Origin: an uncultured Prevotellaceae bacterium
GTDB taxonomy: Bacteria > Bacteroidota > Bacteroidia > Bacteroidales > Bacteroidaceae
NCBI GenBank assembly: GCA_902786565.1
Contig: CADACW010000016.1
Location: 1-59,063, forward strand
Direction: 5' to 3'
Length of the DNA: 59,063 nucleotides
Both the position numbers and the translations under genes were made by a program. A model generated the notes under the pieces. That model worked only from the letters and a program-made list of their open reading frames with translations, did no database searches and was not told the origin of the DNA. Numbering within the stretch: position 1 is the first letter of the stretch; every line of letters starts with the position of its first letter. Below are positions 51,105-59,063 of this stretch, piece after piece.

Positions 51105-52319
51105 CTATTTCTTGAAAATACCACAGAAGTCGAGAATGACCTTGTCGTCTCTCCACTTCAACTGCTTGAACGGATCATGGGCAGTAAGAAACACCACAAT
51201 ATCGGCCTTGTCATAGGCCACGGCATAGTCGGTCAGCTTGAACACCCGGTGCTCGGTGATGTTCGGCTCGACCACCAGGATATTGGCATTGTTGAAACTC
51301 TGCATCACCTTGGTCACAATATATTTGGCCGGACTCTCGCGCAAATCATCAATATTGGGCTTGAAGGCCAGCCCCATCATGGCCACCACAGGATTGCGCT
51401 TGTGGGTGAGCTCGAAGCGCAGCATGGCATTCTGCACCTTCTCGGCACACCAGTCGGCCTTGTAGCTGTTCACTTCACGCGCCATTGCAATCATTCGGGC
51501 CTCCTTGGGGAAATCGCTACTGATGAAATAGGGGTCTACGGCAATGCAATGGCCGCCCACGCCGCAGCCCGGCTGCAGGATGTTCACACGCGGGTGCTTG
51601 TTGGCCAGGGCGATGAGTTCCCAGACATTGATGCCGGCCTTGTCGCAAATGATGCTTAACTCGTTGGCAAAGGCTATCTGGGAGTCACGGCAGGAGTTCT
51701 CCGTCAGTTTGCACATCTCGGCGGTCTTGCAGTTGGTGGTATGCAGGGTGCCCTTGACAAACTGTGAATAGAACTCTTGCGCCTTTTGCGTTGAAGCTTC
51801 GTCAATGCCTCCGATGACGCGGTCGTTGTGCTCCAGCTCGTAGATGACATTGCCTGGAAGCACACGCTCCGGGCAATAGGCTATGTGGACCTTACCCTTC
51901 AGTTCCTGCCGCTCGGCAAATATCAGCTCGGCCATCTTCTCCGTGGTTCCCACAGGCGATGTCGACTCGATGACAAAAAGGTCGCCCTCCTTCAGAAGCG
52001 GCAGCACCATGCGCGTTGCCGACTCTACATAAGATATGTCTGGCTGGTGCTTGCCCTTGAACGGTGTGGGCACCACGATGAAGTAGGCATCGCTCTCCTC
52101 GGGCACCACCGAGGCATACAACATTCCGTCGCTCACCACCTCCTGCAGCATCTGCTCCAAGCCAGGCTCCACAAAATGCAAACGGCCCGCATTGGTCATT
52201 TCCACCACTTGCGGATTGATGTCCACGCCTCTTATCTTTATTCCATGCTTAGCAGCAATGATGGCCGTGGGCAGTCCGATGTACCCAAGCCCCATAAAAC
52301 ATGCCGTCATATCTATCAC
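51105..52319 (-). CDS. wecC: UDP-N-acetyl-D-mannosamine dehydrogenase-like enzyme
   Basis: A 404-aa nucleotide-sugar dehydrogenase. NAD-binding ACFMGLGYIGLPTAII is at the N-terminus; IESTSPVGTTEKM and AYCPERVLPGNVIYELEHND follow. The active-site cysteine is in GCGVGGHCIAVDP (~260). C-terminal UDP-sugar binding shows GLAFKPNIDDLRESPA. The ERVLPG variant fits WecC (UDP-ManNAc to UDP-ManNAcA) better than UDP-glucose dehydrogenase. It has its own promoter. Confidence 0.9.
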   Translation of the reverse strand: MIDMTACFMGLGYIGLPTAIIAAKHGIKIRGVDINPQVVEMTNAGRLHFVEPGLEQMLQEVVSDGMLYASVVPEESDAYFIVVPTPFKGKHQPDISYVESATRMVLPLLKEGDLFVIESTSPVGTTEKMAELIFAERQELKGKVHIAYCPERVLPGNVIYELEHNDRVIGGIDEASTQKAQEFYSQFVKGTLHTTNCKTAEMCKLTENSCRDSQIAFANELSIICDKAGINVWELIALANKHPRVNILQPGCGVGGHCIAVDPYFISSDFPKEARMIAMAREVNSYKADWCAEKVQNAMLRFELTHKRNPVVAMMGLAFKPNIDDLRESPAKYIVTKVMQSFNNANILVVEPNITEHRVFKLTDYAVAYDKADIVVFLTAHDPFKQLKWRDDKVILDFCGIFKK

Positions 52320-52347
52320 TTTTTCTGTTTTCGTTTCAACGATTTTG

Positions 52348-52378
52348 CAAAGGTAAGCAGAAAATCACAATTCTCAAA
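52348..52378 (-). promoter_or_regulatory. Promoter of the wecC-glycosyltransferase-xseB unit
   Basis: Minus-strand TACCTTTG at 52355-52348 and TTTG at 52378-52375, spacer 19 nt. A near-ideal Bacteroidetes promoter, about 29 nt before the start codon. Confidence 0.8.
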
Positions 52379-52458
52379 AGAATTTACCTACAAATTTGCT
52401 TTTTTCGTATATTTTACCACCTATTATGCATTTGCAGCTCCGTGCGGCTGGATATTGC

Positions 52459-53022
52459 TTAAAGTTGCTTTATGACTTTTGCGGGAATGCCTGCGGCGAC
52501 GCTATAGGCAGGAACGTCGTGGGTGACGACGCTGTTGGCACCCACGATGGCACCGTCGCCAATGGTCACGCCGGCCAGCACGCAGACGTTGTTGCCCAGC
52601 CACACATTGTTGCCAATGACCACCGGGCCCTTGCTGTACATGGGGCGCTCGTAGAAAGGCAGGCTCATGTGCTCGCGCTTGCTCTCTCCGTGGCTGTTGT
52701 CGGTGATGAGCACGTTGGTGCCCGTCAGCAGGCAGTCGCCGATGGTGATGCTGTTGATGGCGGAAATATGGGCATTCTGACGGATTTCGCACCGCCTGCC
52801 AATGACGATGGAGGGCGTATAGTGGTGGCCGTCGAGCGAATCCCACGCCGTCAGCTGTACCCCCGACGTGATAAAGGTCCTGTCGCCCACAGAGACATAC
52901 TGCAGCCCCTTCAGGTGCATGGCACGCCAGGCAATGTGGGCACCCTTGCCCAGGTGGGCAAAGCGCGGACGGAGCCACAGGGTGTAGAGCCGAATGACTA
53001 TATATCTGAGGATTCGGAACAT
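52459..53022 (-). CDS. Hexapeptide-repeat acyltransferase
   Basis: A 187-aa left-handed beta-helix acyltransferase (NodL/WcaF/maltose-acetyltransferase group). The hexapeptide core includes VIGRRCEIRQNAHIS and VVIGNNVWLGNNVCVLAGV; the catalytic His is likely in LITDNSHG. It probably O- or N-acetylates a sugar of the surface polysaccharide. It is the last gene of the argD-proC-fcl unit, 23 nt after fcl. Confidence 0.88.
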   Translation of the reverse strand: MFRILRYIVIRLYTLWLRPRFAHLGKGAHIAWRAMHLKGLQYVSVGDRTFITSGVQLTAWDSLDGHHYTPSIVIGRRCEIRQNAHISAINSITIGDCLLTGTNVLITDNSHGESKREHMSLPFYERPMYSKGPVVIGNNVWLGNNVCVLAGVTIGDGAIVGANSVVTHDVPAYSVAAGIPAKVIKQL

Positions 53023-53045
53023 AAAAAAGACTCATTAAACCGCCA

Positions 53046-54215
53046 TCAGGCCAAACTCTGCCTGTACCAGTCGAACAGGCGGCCTACGCCATCTTCCAAC
53101 TCCACCTGATGGGTCCAACCCAGCTGGTGCAACTTCTCCACGTCGATGAGTTTGCGCATGGTGCCGTCGGGCTTTGAGGCATCAAATACCACTTCGCCCT
53201 CGAAGCCAACGGCGCGAACCACCAGCTGCGACAACTCGCGGATGGTCAGTTCCTTGCCCGTGCCCACGTTGATGTGGCAGTTGCGTATCTCGCCCAGGGC
53301 GGGGATGGCGCCTCCGCGCCCAGCCGAGTGGTTGCGGTCCACGGCACCGTCGGTGGCGGCTCCATAGTGCACGCTGCTGTACTTCTCGATGCCAATGATG
53401 TCCTTGAAGTCCACATTCAGCAGTACATGCACCGAGGCGTCGGCCATGTCTTCGCTCCACAGAAACTCGCGCAGCGGTGTGCCGGTGCCCCAGAGCACCA
53501 CTTTGTTGTCCATGATGCCATACTTCTGCAACACCGCGGTGATGGCCTCACGCGGGGCCGAGCCGCTCACGCCCTCCACGGGGCGGATGTCCAGGTCGCG
53601 GGCAATGGCCTGCCAGTCGGCGTCGTGGATGAGCTTGGCCAGATAGACCTTGCGCATCATGGCAGGCATGACGTGCGAGTTCTCCAAGTGGAAGTTGTCG
53701 CCAGGCCCATAGAGGTTGGTGGGCATCACGGCAATATAGTTGGTGCCGTACTGCAGGTTGTAGCTTTCACACATCTTCAGGCCGGCAATCTTGGCAATGG
53801 CATACTCCTCGTTGGTATATTCCAGTGGCGACGTCAGCAGACAGTCTTCCTTCATAGGCTGCGGCGCGTTCTTGGGATAGATGCAGGTGCTGCCCAGGAA
53901 GAGCAGTTTCTTCACACCGTGGCGATAGCTCTCGCCAATGACGTTGCACTGCATCAGCATGTTCTGCATGATGAAGTCGGCACGATAGAGCGAATTGGCC
54001 ATGATGCCGCCCACGAAGGCCGCCGCCAGCACCACGGCGTCGGGCCGTTCCTGGTCGAAAAAGTCCTTGACTGCCTGCTGGTTGGTCAGGTCCAACTCCC
54101 TGTGGGTGCGCCCCACCAGATTGGTGTAGCCGCGCTGCTTCAGGTTGTTCCAGATGGCCGAGCCCACCAGTCCGCGGTGTCCGGCCACATATATCTTTGA
54201 TTGCTTGTCTAACAT
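53046..54215 (-). CDS. fcl: GDP-L-fucose synthase
   Basis: A 389-aa short-chain dehydrogenase-type epimerase/reductase. It converts GDP-4-keto-6-deoxy-D-mannose to GDP-L-fucose. NADP-binding IYVAGHRGLVGSAIW is at the start and the catalytic YAIAK (Y-x-x-x-K) is near 137. It is longer than the ~320-aa E. coli enzyme owing to an extra segment near 205-225 (DLDIRPVEGVSGSAPREA), also seen in Bacteroides homologues as I recall. Lies 18 nt after proC. No GDP-mannose dehydratase is in the window. Confidence 0.93.
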   Translation of the reverse strand: MLDKQSKIYVAGHRGLVGSAIWNNLKQRGYTNLVGRTHRELDLTNQQAVKDFFDQERPDAVVLAAAFVGGIMANSLYRADFIMQNMLMQCNVIGESYRHGVKKLLFLGSTCIYPKNAPQPMKEDCLLTSPLEYTNEEYAIAKIAGLKMCESYNLQYGTNYIAVMPTNLYGPGDNFHLENSHVMPAMMRKVYLAKLIHDADWQAIARDLDIRPVEGVSGSAPREAITAVLQKYGIMDNKVVLWGTGTPLREFLWSEDMADASVHVLLNVDFKDIIGIEKYSSVHYGAATDGAVDRNHSAGRGGAIPALGEIRNCHINVGTGKELTIRELSQLVVRAVGFEGEVVFDASKPDGTMRKLIDVEKLHQLGWTHQVELEDGVGRLFDWYRQSLA

Positions 54216-54233
54216 TTCTTGGTTTTGCTCTTT

Positions 54234-55016
54234 TTACTTCAACCCAGCCTTCAGGCCGCGAATCACGGCCGAGGTAAACCCGGCATGCTCCATCTCGTTG
54301 AGGCCCTTGATGGTCACGCCGCCGGGAGTGGTCACCATGTCGATAGCTGCTTCGGGATGCATGCCGGTGGCCTGGAGCATCTCCACGGCCCCTCTCACCG
54401 TCTGCATCACCACGGCCTTGGCATCGTCGGCCTTGAAGCCCAGTTCCACGCCACCTTCGGCGGCAGCACGTATGTAGCGCATGGCATAGGCCAGTCCGCA
54501 GGAGGCCAGCGTGGTGCCTGCCGCCAGGTGCTGCTCGTCGGTGACGAGCGTGGTGCCCAGTTCGTCGAAGATGCCGACCACGGTCTGCAGCGCTTTCTCC
54601 CCCACCCTTGCAGCCGGCACGATGAATGTCATCGACTGCCGCTGCGCAATGGCAATGTTGGGAATGACGAGGAACAGCGGCGGACAACTGTCGCCCAGCC
54701 ACCCGGTGATGTTGGCCGACGACACGCCGGCGGCCACCACTATCAGCAGCTGACGCTCAGGGGCCAGCACCGGCTGGATGCCCTTGAGCACACTCTCCAC
54801 CAGCCACGGCTTCACCACCACGGCCACTATGTCGGCAGTGGCAGCGGCCTGTCCATTGTCGGTCGTCACGCTGACGCCCAGTTTAGCAAACTTGTCGAGC
54901 ACCGCCTTGCTTGGGTCGGCCACGGTGATGTCTTCGGCCTTGAAACAGGTTCCCTTGAGGAGGCCCTCTACGGTGGTGCCACCCATGGCACCGGCCCCTA
55001 TCACGCTTATCTTCAT
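54234..55016 (-). CDS. proC: Pyrroline-5-carboxylate reductase
   Basis: A 260-aa P5C reductase, the last step of proline synthesis. Rossmann motif MKISVIGAGAMGGTTVEGLL is at the N-terminus, and the C-terminal signature (DMVTTPGGVTIKGLNEME) near 225 is intact. It lies 10 nt after argD, linking glutamate-derived amino-acid synthesis. Confidence 0.95.
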   Translation of the reverse strand: MKISVIGAGAMGGTTVEGLLKGTCFKAEDITVADPSKAVLDKFAKLGVSVTTDNGQAAATADIVAVVVKPWLVESVLKGIQPVLAPERQLLIVVAAGVSSANITGWLGDSCPPLFLVIPNIAIAQRQSMTFIVPAARVGEKALQTVVGIFDELGTTLVTDEQHLAAGTTLASCGLAYAMRYIRAAAEGGVELGFKADDAKAVVMQTVRGAVEMLQATGMHPEAAIDMVTTPGGVTIKGLNEMEHAGFTSAVIRGLKAGLK

Positions 55017-55026
55017 CTGATTATGT

Positions 55027-56157
55027 TCAGTTTAACACTTTCAACAGTCTTTCCACAAACTCGTCGGCCAGGGCCTTCGAGAACGTCAGCGGGGGCAGCA
55101 GCCGCAGCACGGTGTCGCCCGAACAACCGGTGAACACGTGCTCGTCGTAGACCAGACGCTGGCGGATGGGCTTCTGCGGCACGGTCAGCTCGATGCCAAT
55201 CATCAGTCCGCGACCGCGCACCTCCTTTATCTTCTCGTGATGCAAGCCCTTGATTTTGTCCATCAAGTATTGGCCCACCTCGCAGGCATTCTCCACCAGG
55301 TGCTCTTGCTCCATCACGTCGAGCACGGCCAAGGCCGCCGCACAGGCCAGATGGTTGCCGCCGAAGGTGGTGCCCAGCTGTCCGTACTGCGGGGCAAACT
55401 GCGGGGCGATGAGCACTGCCGACATGGGGAAGCCATTGGCGATGCCCTTGGCCACAGTGATGATGTCGGGACGGATGCCCAGCCACTGGTGGGCAAAGAA
55501 GCGGCCCGTGCGCCCATAGCCGCACTGAATCTCGTCGCAGACGAGCACAGCGCCGTGCTGCTGACAGGCGGCAGCCAGTTGCTGGGCAAACTCAGGCGTG
55601 GCCATGCGGATGCCGCCAACGCCCTGGACGCACTCCAGGATGACGGCTGCCACATCGCCCTTCTGCAGTTCATGCTCCCACGGCTCAATGTCGTTCAGCG
55701 GCAGGAAGCAGGCATGGCCGTTGTCATTGATGGGGGCCACTATCTTGGGGTTGTTGGTCACCTCGACGGCCAGACTGGTACGACCGTGGAAGGCTTTGTC
55801 GGACGACAGCACCCGCGTGCGGCCCGTGCTGAACGAGGCCAGCTTCAGGGCGTTCTCGTTGGCCTCGGCACCGCTGTTCACCAAAAACAGCTGGTAGTCG
55901 TCGTAGCCGCTGGCACGGCCCAGACGCGAGGCCAGCTCGGCCTGCAGCGGATTCTTCACCGAGTTGGAGTAGAAGCCCAGTCGATGCAACTGCTCCGACA
56001 CCTTATTTATATAATGGGGATGACAATGGCCGATGCTGATGACGGCATGGCCGCCATAGAGGTCCAGATACTCCTGTCCCTTCTCGTCCCAAACCTTACA
56101 GTCACAGCCCTTGACGATGGTCACATCGAACAAGGGATAAACGTCAAATAGATTCAT
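55027..56157 (-). CDS. argD: Acetylornithine/succinylornithine aminotransferase
   Basis: A 376-aa class-III PLP aminotransferase. Motifs: GGHAVISIGHCHPHYI, VNSGAEANENALKLAS, and the PLP region LVCDEIQCGYGRTGRFF then ITVAKGIANGFP with the Schiff-base lysine. It acts in arginine synthesis; in Bacteroidetes the intermediate is often the N-succinyl form, so the succinyl activity is likely but inferred. It heads the argD-proC-fcl-acyltransferase unit and has a strong promoter. Confidence 0.94.
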   Translation of the reverse strand: MNLFDVYPLFDVTIVKGCDCKVWDEKGQEYLDLYGGHAVISIGHCHPHYINKVSEQLHRLGFYSNSVKNPLQAELASRLGRASGYDDYQLFLVNSGAEANENALKLASFSTGRTRVLSSDKAFHGRTSLAVEVTNNPKIVAPINDNGHACFLPLNDIEPWEHELQKGDVAAVILECVQGVGGIRMATPEFAQQLAAACQQHGAVLVCDEIQCGYGRTGRFFAHQWLGIRPDIITVAKGIANGFPMSAVLIAPQFAPQYGQLGTTFGGNHLACAAALAVLDVMEQEHLVENACEVGQYLMDKIKGLHHEKIKEVRGRGLMIGIELTVPQKPIRQRLVYDEHVFTGCSGDTVLRLLPPLTFSKALADEFVERLLKVLN

Positions 56158-56185
56158 AGTCTAGCTTACAATTACAATCTCGCTG

Positions 56186-56216
56186 CAAAGTTACTCTTTT
56201 TTTGAGAAACGACAAA
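56186..56216 (-). promoter_or_regulatory. Promoter of the argD unit
   Basis: Minus-strand TAACTTTG at 56193-56186 and TTTG at 56216-56213, spacer 19 nt. It is divergent from, and very close to, the promoter of the LOG gene. Confidence 0.8.
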
Positions 56217-56231
56217 AGAAACGGGCAATTT

Positions 56232-56263
56232 TTTGGCCAGCTCACTTTTTCGCCGTACCTTTG
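56232..56263 (+). promoter_or_regulatory. Promoter of the LOG-family gene, predicted leaderless
   Basis: TTTG at 56232-56235 and TACCTTTG at 56256-56263, spacer 20 nt. Only 4 nt separate the -7 box from the ATG at 56268, so transcription should begin at or beside the start codon. Confidence 0.75.
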
Positions 56264-56267
56264 CAGA

Positions 56268-56834
56268 ATGAAACTTTGCATTTTTTGTTCTGCCAACGAG
56301 CAGATTGACCCCTTCTTCTTCGAGAAGACGCAAGAACTGGGCCGATGGGCGGCAAGCCAAGGCCACACCATCGTCTACGGAGGCGTAGGCCAGGGACTGA
56401 TGGAGTGTGTGGCAAAGGCCACGAAAGAGGCCGGCGGCAGCACCGTCGGCGTTGTTCCCCGAATCATTGAGGAGGGCAGGCGCACCTCGCAGTATGTCGA
56501 CGAGGTGATGGCCTGCCAGGACCTGAACGACCGCAAGCAGCTGATGCTGCAAGAGTCGGACCTCTTCATCGCCCTGCCCGGCGGCATCGGCACTCTCGAC
56601 GAGGTCTTCACCGTCGCTGCCGCCGCCACCATCGGCTACCACAGCAAGCGCGTCATCCTCTACAATCTGAAGGACTTCTGGCACCCCCTCATCGCCCTGC
56701 TGGACAGCCTGCAAGCCCAAGGCCTGATGCGCCGCCCCTGGCAGAGCTACATCGCAGTGGCTTCGACATTAGAAGAACTGTCAGAACTCTGCAGATTGTG
56801 TATGGAAACCTCTTGCGCTTGCCCGCAACAATAG
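56268..56834 (+). CDS. LOG-family (TIGR00730-type) nucleotide 5'-monophosphate phosphoribohydrolase-like protein
   Basis: 188 aa from the ATG at 56268 (MKLCIFCSANEQIDPFF), the usual LOG start. The LOG signature PGGIGTLDEVF (~104) is present, with an upstream GGVGQGLMECVA and VDEVMACQDLNDRKQLML. Family members release cytokinin-type bases from their ribotides or act on related nucleotides; the bacterial substrate is often unknown. A further in-frame ATG at 56202 would place the promoter inside the gene and is rejected. Confidence 0.93.
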   Translation: MKLCIFCSANEQIDPFFFEKTQELGRWAASQGHTIVYGGVGQGLMECVAKATKEAGGSTVGVVPRIIEEGRRTSQYVDEVMACQDLNDRKQLMLQESDLFIALPGGIGTLDEVFTVAAAATIGYHSKRVILYNLKDFWHPLIALLDSLQAQGLMRRPWQSYIAVASTLEELSELCRLCMETSCACPQQ

Positions 56835-57130
56835 AAACGACAGAGCCAAAATGAAGAAGAAACGTCACGTATAGTCATCAATTCAATTTTCTCAAGTTTT
56901 GCGCAGCCGATGCCATAGACATCTGACAGGGGGCGCCTGCCATTCGAATGGCTGGTACGGGGATGACCGCAACGGCGGCTACGCGACCTGGGGGCCGTGT
57001 GGGGCGCATGGCTACGGCACGCATCCCCCCGTTTTCCCATCGTTTCCCGGCCGTTGGAACGGCTGGCTACCGCTGTCTGGCCCCTATGGGGCATTGGGTT
57101 GCATAAGTGCGAAACTCCTTTAATCCCCAA
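56835..57130. ncRNA. GC-rich multi-hairpin non-coding block
   Basis: Three strong palindromes occur in close order: GCCATTCGAATGGC (56939-56952), GCCGTTGGAACGGC (57050-57063) and GCCCCTATGGGGC (57080-57092). GGCTAC occurs three times between them. The area is far more GC-rich than other intergenic DNA. Short open frames exist on both strands but resemble no family and have no promoter. It may be a structured RNA or a dispersed repeat; I cannot tell from one copy. Confidence 0.4.
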
Positions 57131-57149
57131 CGTGAGTGTCAGTTTTTTT

Positions 57150-57342
57150 TATTCCCCCAAAAACAGCCCAAATACCCCCCTCAGAGATAAGTGCCACTTA
57201 TCTCCGAGATAAAAGGCACTTATGCCACTTATCTCCGAGATAAAAGGCACTTATCTCCGAGATAAGTGGCACTTATCTCGGAGTCCGCTTAGTCCTTGTT
57301 TTGGGGATGTAAAATATTTTCAACCCCCTCCTTGCTTGCGAA
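57150..57342. repeat. Dispersed 22-nt-unit palindromic repeat, copy 3
   Basis: Core 57184-57283 holds four and a half units, one partly deleted. Left flank AAATACCCCCC and right flank GAGTCCGCT, ATGTAAAATATTTTC and CTTGCTTG match copy 1, so the mobile or duplicated segment is longer than the palindromic core. Confidence 0.85.
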
Positions 57343-57539
57343 GTTGAATCATTAATATTTCGCAAAATTCGAAACATTTACAGCATTTTATGCTATTATT
57401 AACAAACATTTTGTTTCTTTTCTCTAAAGAAAACTTAATTTTTTATGACAAATTGCTTGTGTTTCAGTAATTATATTTAAATTTGCGACTGCAAACTCAC
57501 GCCGAGCTGACTTGAAAGAGGAGGAGCGGCAACAGGGAG

Positions 57540-57860
57540 GGAGCACTACATATTGAGAAAAGTGTTTGCTAACGCTTTGTTTTTGGTTGTCTTGAACGTC
57601 GGAAATTCAGAACACAAATCAGGAGCAATGCAGAGGTAGATGCTACGGGTAGGTACTATATGCTGTCCCGTGGGTGTGCCGATGGCTAACGAGCCGTCAT
57701 GCACACCTTTATGGGGCGCGACGTATATACCAACGGCGTGGGTGTCAAGTCTGTTTGTTTATTTGTGAGGTTTCCGACGACCTGAAGACGACGAACAAGC
57801 AGAGGCCAGATGCCCCGCTTTCTTTTTGTGTGGTTCGCAACCTAATTACATTTACAAGCC
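57540..57860 (+). ncRNA. Candidate structured RNA or long leader
   Basis: No convincing gene lies here. A two-tier hairpin is clear at 57673-57707: outer GGTGTG/CACACC, inner GATGGCT/AGCCGTC around an AACG loop. It ends about 190 nt before the lipoprotein start at 57900. The AT-rich stretch 57343-57540 before it shows nothing recognisable. It could be a leader element of the lipoprotein message or an independent RNA. Confidence 0.35.
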
Positions 57861-57899
57861 TGACTCTGGGTGTCTGACAGGCATAACTTTTCAGTAACA

Positions 57900-58355
57900 A
57901 TGAAAAAGTTATCATTCCTCACGGCCATTTGCGCTGGCCTGCTCACAATGAGCTTCACAAGTTGCGCAACGTTTCAGAAGGAGGCTGCCATTATGACTCT
58001 TGGCAACAACAACATCAACACCTACGTTGAGGCTGAACTAGACTATGCCAATGCAAAGAAGGTGCAGGCTTCCGTAAATACGGCCACGCTGTTTGGCTTC
58101 ATCCAGTTGGAGCGCAACGGCAACAAGACCTTGAAGAGTGCCAACCGCTACAAGGGATTGTCGAAGCGCGAGGCTCAGGCTCTGTATCGCGCCAAGGAGA
58201 ATGCCGATGTGGACATTATCCTTGAACCGGAATTTGAGACCGAGAAACACAGCTGGTTCTTTGGCGCCTACCGTACATCCTCAACAAAAGTAAGAGGCTG
58301 GGGTGTAAACATTAAAGGTATCCAAAAAGACCAGCACGGAATACCCAATCGTTAA
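57900..58355 (+). CDS. Small lipoprotein of unknown function
   Basis: 151 aa from the ATG at 57900. The frame is open upstream, but MKKLSFLTAICAGLLTMSFTSC is a complete lipoprotein signal (Cys22). The mature part (for example VQASVNTATLFGFIQLERN, ENADVDIILEPEFETEKHSW) suggests an alpha/beta fold of a small Bacteroidales lipoprotein family that I do not recognise by name. A strong terminator follows. Confidence 0.8.
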   Translation: MKKLSFLTAICAGLLTMSFTSCATFQKEAAIMTLGNNNINTYVEAELDYANAKKVQASVNTATLFGFIQLERNGNKTLKSANRYKGLSKREAQALYRAKENADVDIILEPEFETEKHSWFFGAYRTSSTKVRGWGVNIKGIQKDQHGIPNR

Positions 58356-58365
58356 AGGGTCGTAT

Positions 58366-58402
58366 GTCCCTGTCTGCTTTGTATCTCTAAGCAGGCAGGG
58401 AC
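58366..58402 (+). terminator. Intrinsic terminator after the small lipoprotein
   Basis: GTCCCTGTCTGCTT (58366-58379) pairs with AAGCAGGCAGGGAC (58389-58402), a 14-bp stem with one G-U pair and a 9-nt loop, followed by TCATCATTTTAT. Confidence 0.8.
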
Positions 58403-58426
58403 TCATCATTTTATCACAAATGCCTT

Positions 58427-59032
58427 ATGACAAGAAGATTATTCGGAACAATCATAGCTTTCGCTCTTGCGCTCACGTCTTTGGCACAGGTAAAAGGGCA
58501 AGACTATACGGTGGACAAAAACGGCGACGTAGTTGTAGCAAAAGTAGTGGAAGGACTTGCACTTCAGCGACACGAAATCTATTCCACAGCACTGAAGTAT
58601 TTGGAAAATGCTTACAAGGACACGAAGTACAAGATTGTCATCAACTCCAAAGAGAATGGGGTCGTGGCTGGAGAGGGAGAATATCTTCAGTTTCATGAGG
58701 ACAGAATTATCCCTTCATCGTATTTCCTAAATGCGCCAATTACACTACGGATAGATGCAAAAGACGGAAGAGCCAGAATCTCCGTGGTTTTGAACTACTA
58801 TACAGGCAAGCGCTCGAACATCAACGAAAGTGAAGATATCCACGACCGCATCAGCGAGTTCCAACCCGTCAATGAAAGTCAGGAAGAACGCCGCAAATTA
58901 TACAATGCAGCTTTTCCCGTGTTATTCCAAAAAGTCAAAAAGACACTCAAGGAAGTGGAAGATGTCTTCCTGTTTTCCGCGTTGGGACACCCAAACCTAT
59001 TTGTCCCACCCACGTACTACCAGTCTGCATAG
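58427..59032 (+). CDS. DUF4468-like exported protein
   Basis: A 201-aa protein with a signal peptide (MTRRLFGTIIAFALALTSLA, cleavage near AQVKG). The mature start (VDKNGDVVVAKVVEGLALQR, then EIYSTALKYLENAYKDTKYK) resembles DUF4468, a TBP-like-fold family of Bacteroidetes of unknown role. A C-terminal helix pair (NESQEERRKLYNAAFPVLFQ, KVKKTLKEVEDVF) follows. It lies after the lipoprotein's terminator, with no clear promoter box seen. Confidence 0.7.
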   Translation: MTRRLFGTIIAFALALTSLAQVKGQDYTVDKNGDVVVAKVVEGLALQRHEIYSTALKYLENAYKDTKYKIVINSKENGVVAGEGEYLQFHEDRIIPSSYFLNAPITLRIDAKDGRARISVVLNYYTGKRSNINESEDIHDRISEFQPVNESQEERRKLYNAAFPVLFQKVKKTLKEVEDVFLFSALGHPNLFVPPTYYQSA

Positions 59033-59063
59033 CTCAGACTGCCACTCATCCATACCGAGGTAT

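Noticed and set aside
56747-57130. A 127-codon minus-strand open frame over the GC-rich block
   Set aside because: No promoter, Arg/His-rich composition and palindromic DNA explain it; it also overlaps the end of the LOG gene antisense.

Overview
The window looks like chromosome of a Bacteroidales bacterium, most likely of the Prevotella group. Evidence: four SusC/SusD outer-membrane pairs, Bacteroidetes-type promoters (-7 box TAnnTTTG, often with TTTG about 20 nt upstream) and almost no Shine-Dalgarno signal. No rRNA, tRNA, CRISPR array, integrase or complete insertion sequence was recognised. Coding DNA is mostly GC-rich; intergenic DNA is AT-rich and full of short tandem arrays.

Layout. 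1-1272: a 3'-truncated TPR/membrane lipoprotein. 1539-17835 (minus): a seven-gene operon, here module A, in transcription order A1 (FAS1 lipoprotein), A2 (SusC), A3 (SusD), A4 and A5 (FAS1 lipoproteins), A6 (SusC), A7 (SusD). 18057-26582 (plus): dxr, an AAA-ATPase/PD-(D/E)XK gene, rseP, rnr and an M16 peptidase. 26663-46072 (minus): module B, with the same order B1 (FAS1), B2 (SusC), B3 (SusD), B4 and B5 (FAS1), B6 (SusC), B7 (SusD), then B8, a family-11 rhamnogalacturonan lyase with a dockerin-like tail. 46192-47651 (minus): four small membrane proteins (CD225-like, DUF2752, two TM2). 47727-56157: ilvE, a small outer-membrane protein, xseB, and two minus-strand units carrying surface-polysaccharide genes and argD-proC. 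56268-59032 (plus): a LOG-family protein, about 1 kb of structured non-coding DNA, a lipoprotein and a DUF4468-like protein.

How the genes fit together. Each module encodes two SusC channels, two SusD lids and three FAS1 lipoproteins, two of which end in a region read here as beta-sandwich. This suggests a two-channel surface machine for capture and uptake of a glycan or glycoconjugate. The lyase next to module B points to rhamnogalacturonan-I (pectin). No PUL regulator (SusR, hybrid two-component system, ECF sigma) is visible.

The least explained signals are: (1) the duplicated seven-gene FAS1/SusCD module; (2) near-identical signal-peptide DNA shared by unrelated lipoproteins; (3) heptanucleotide arrays that lie between genes and also run in frame inside genes, including signal peptides; (4) three copies of a 22-nt-unit palindromic repeat; (5) a 26-bp array followed by an inverted-sense 14-bp array upstream of rnr; (6) patchwork codon use in module B.
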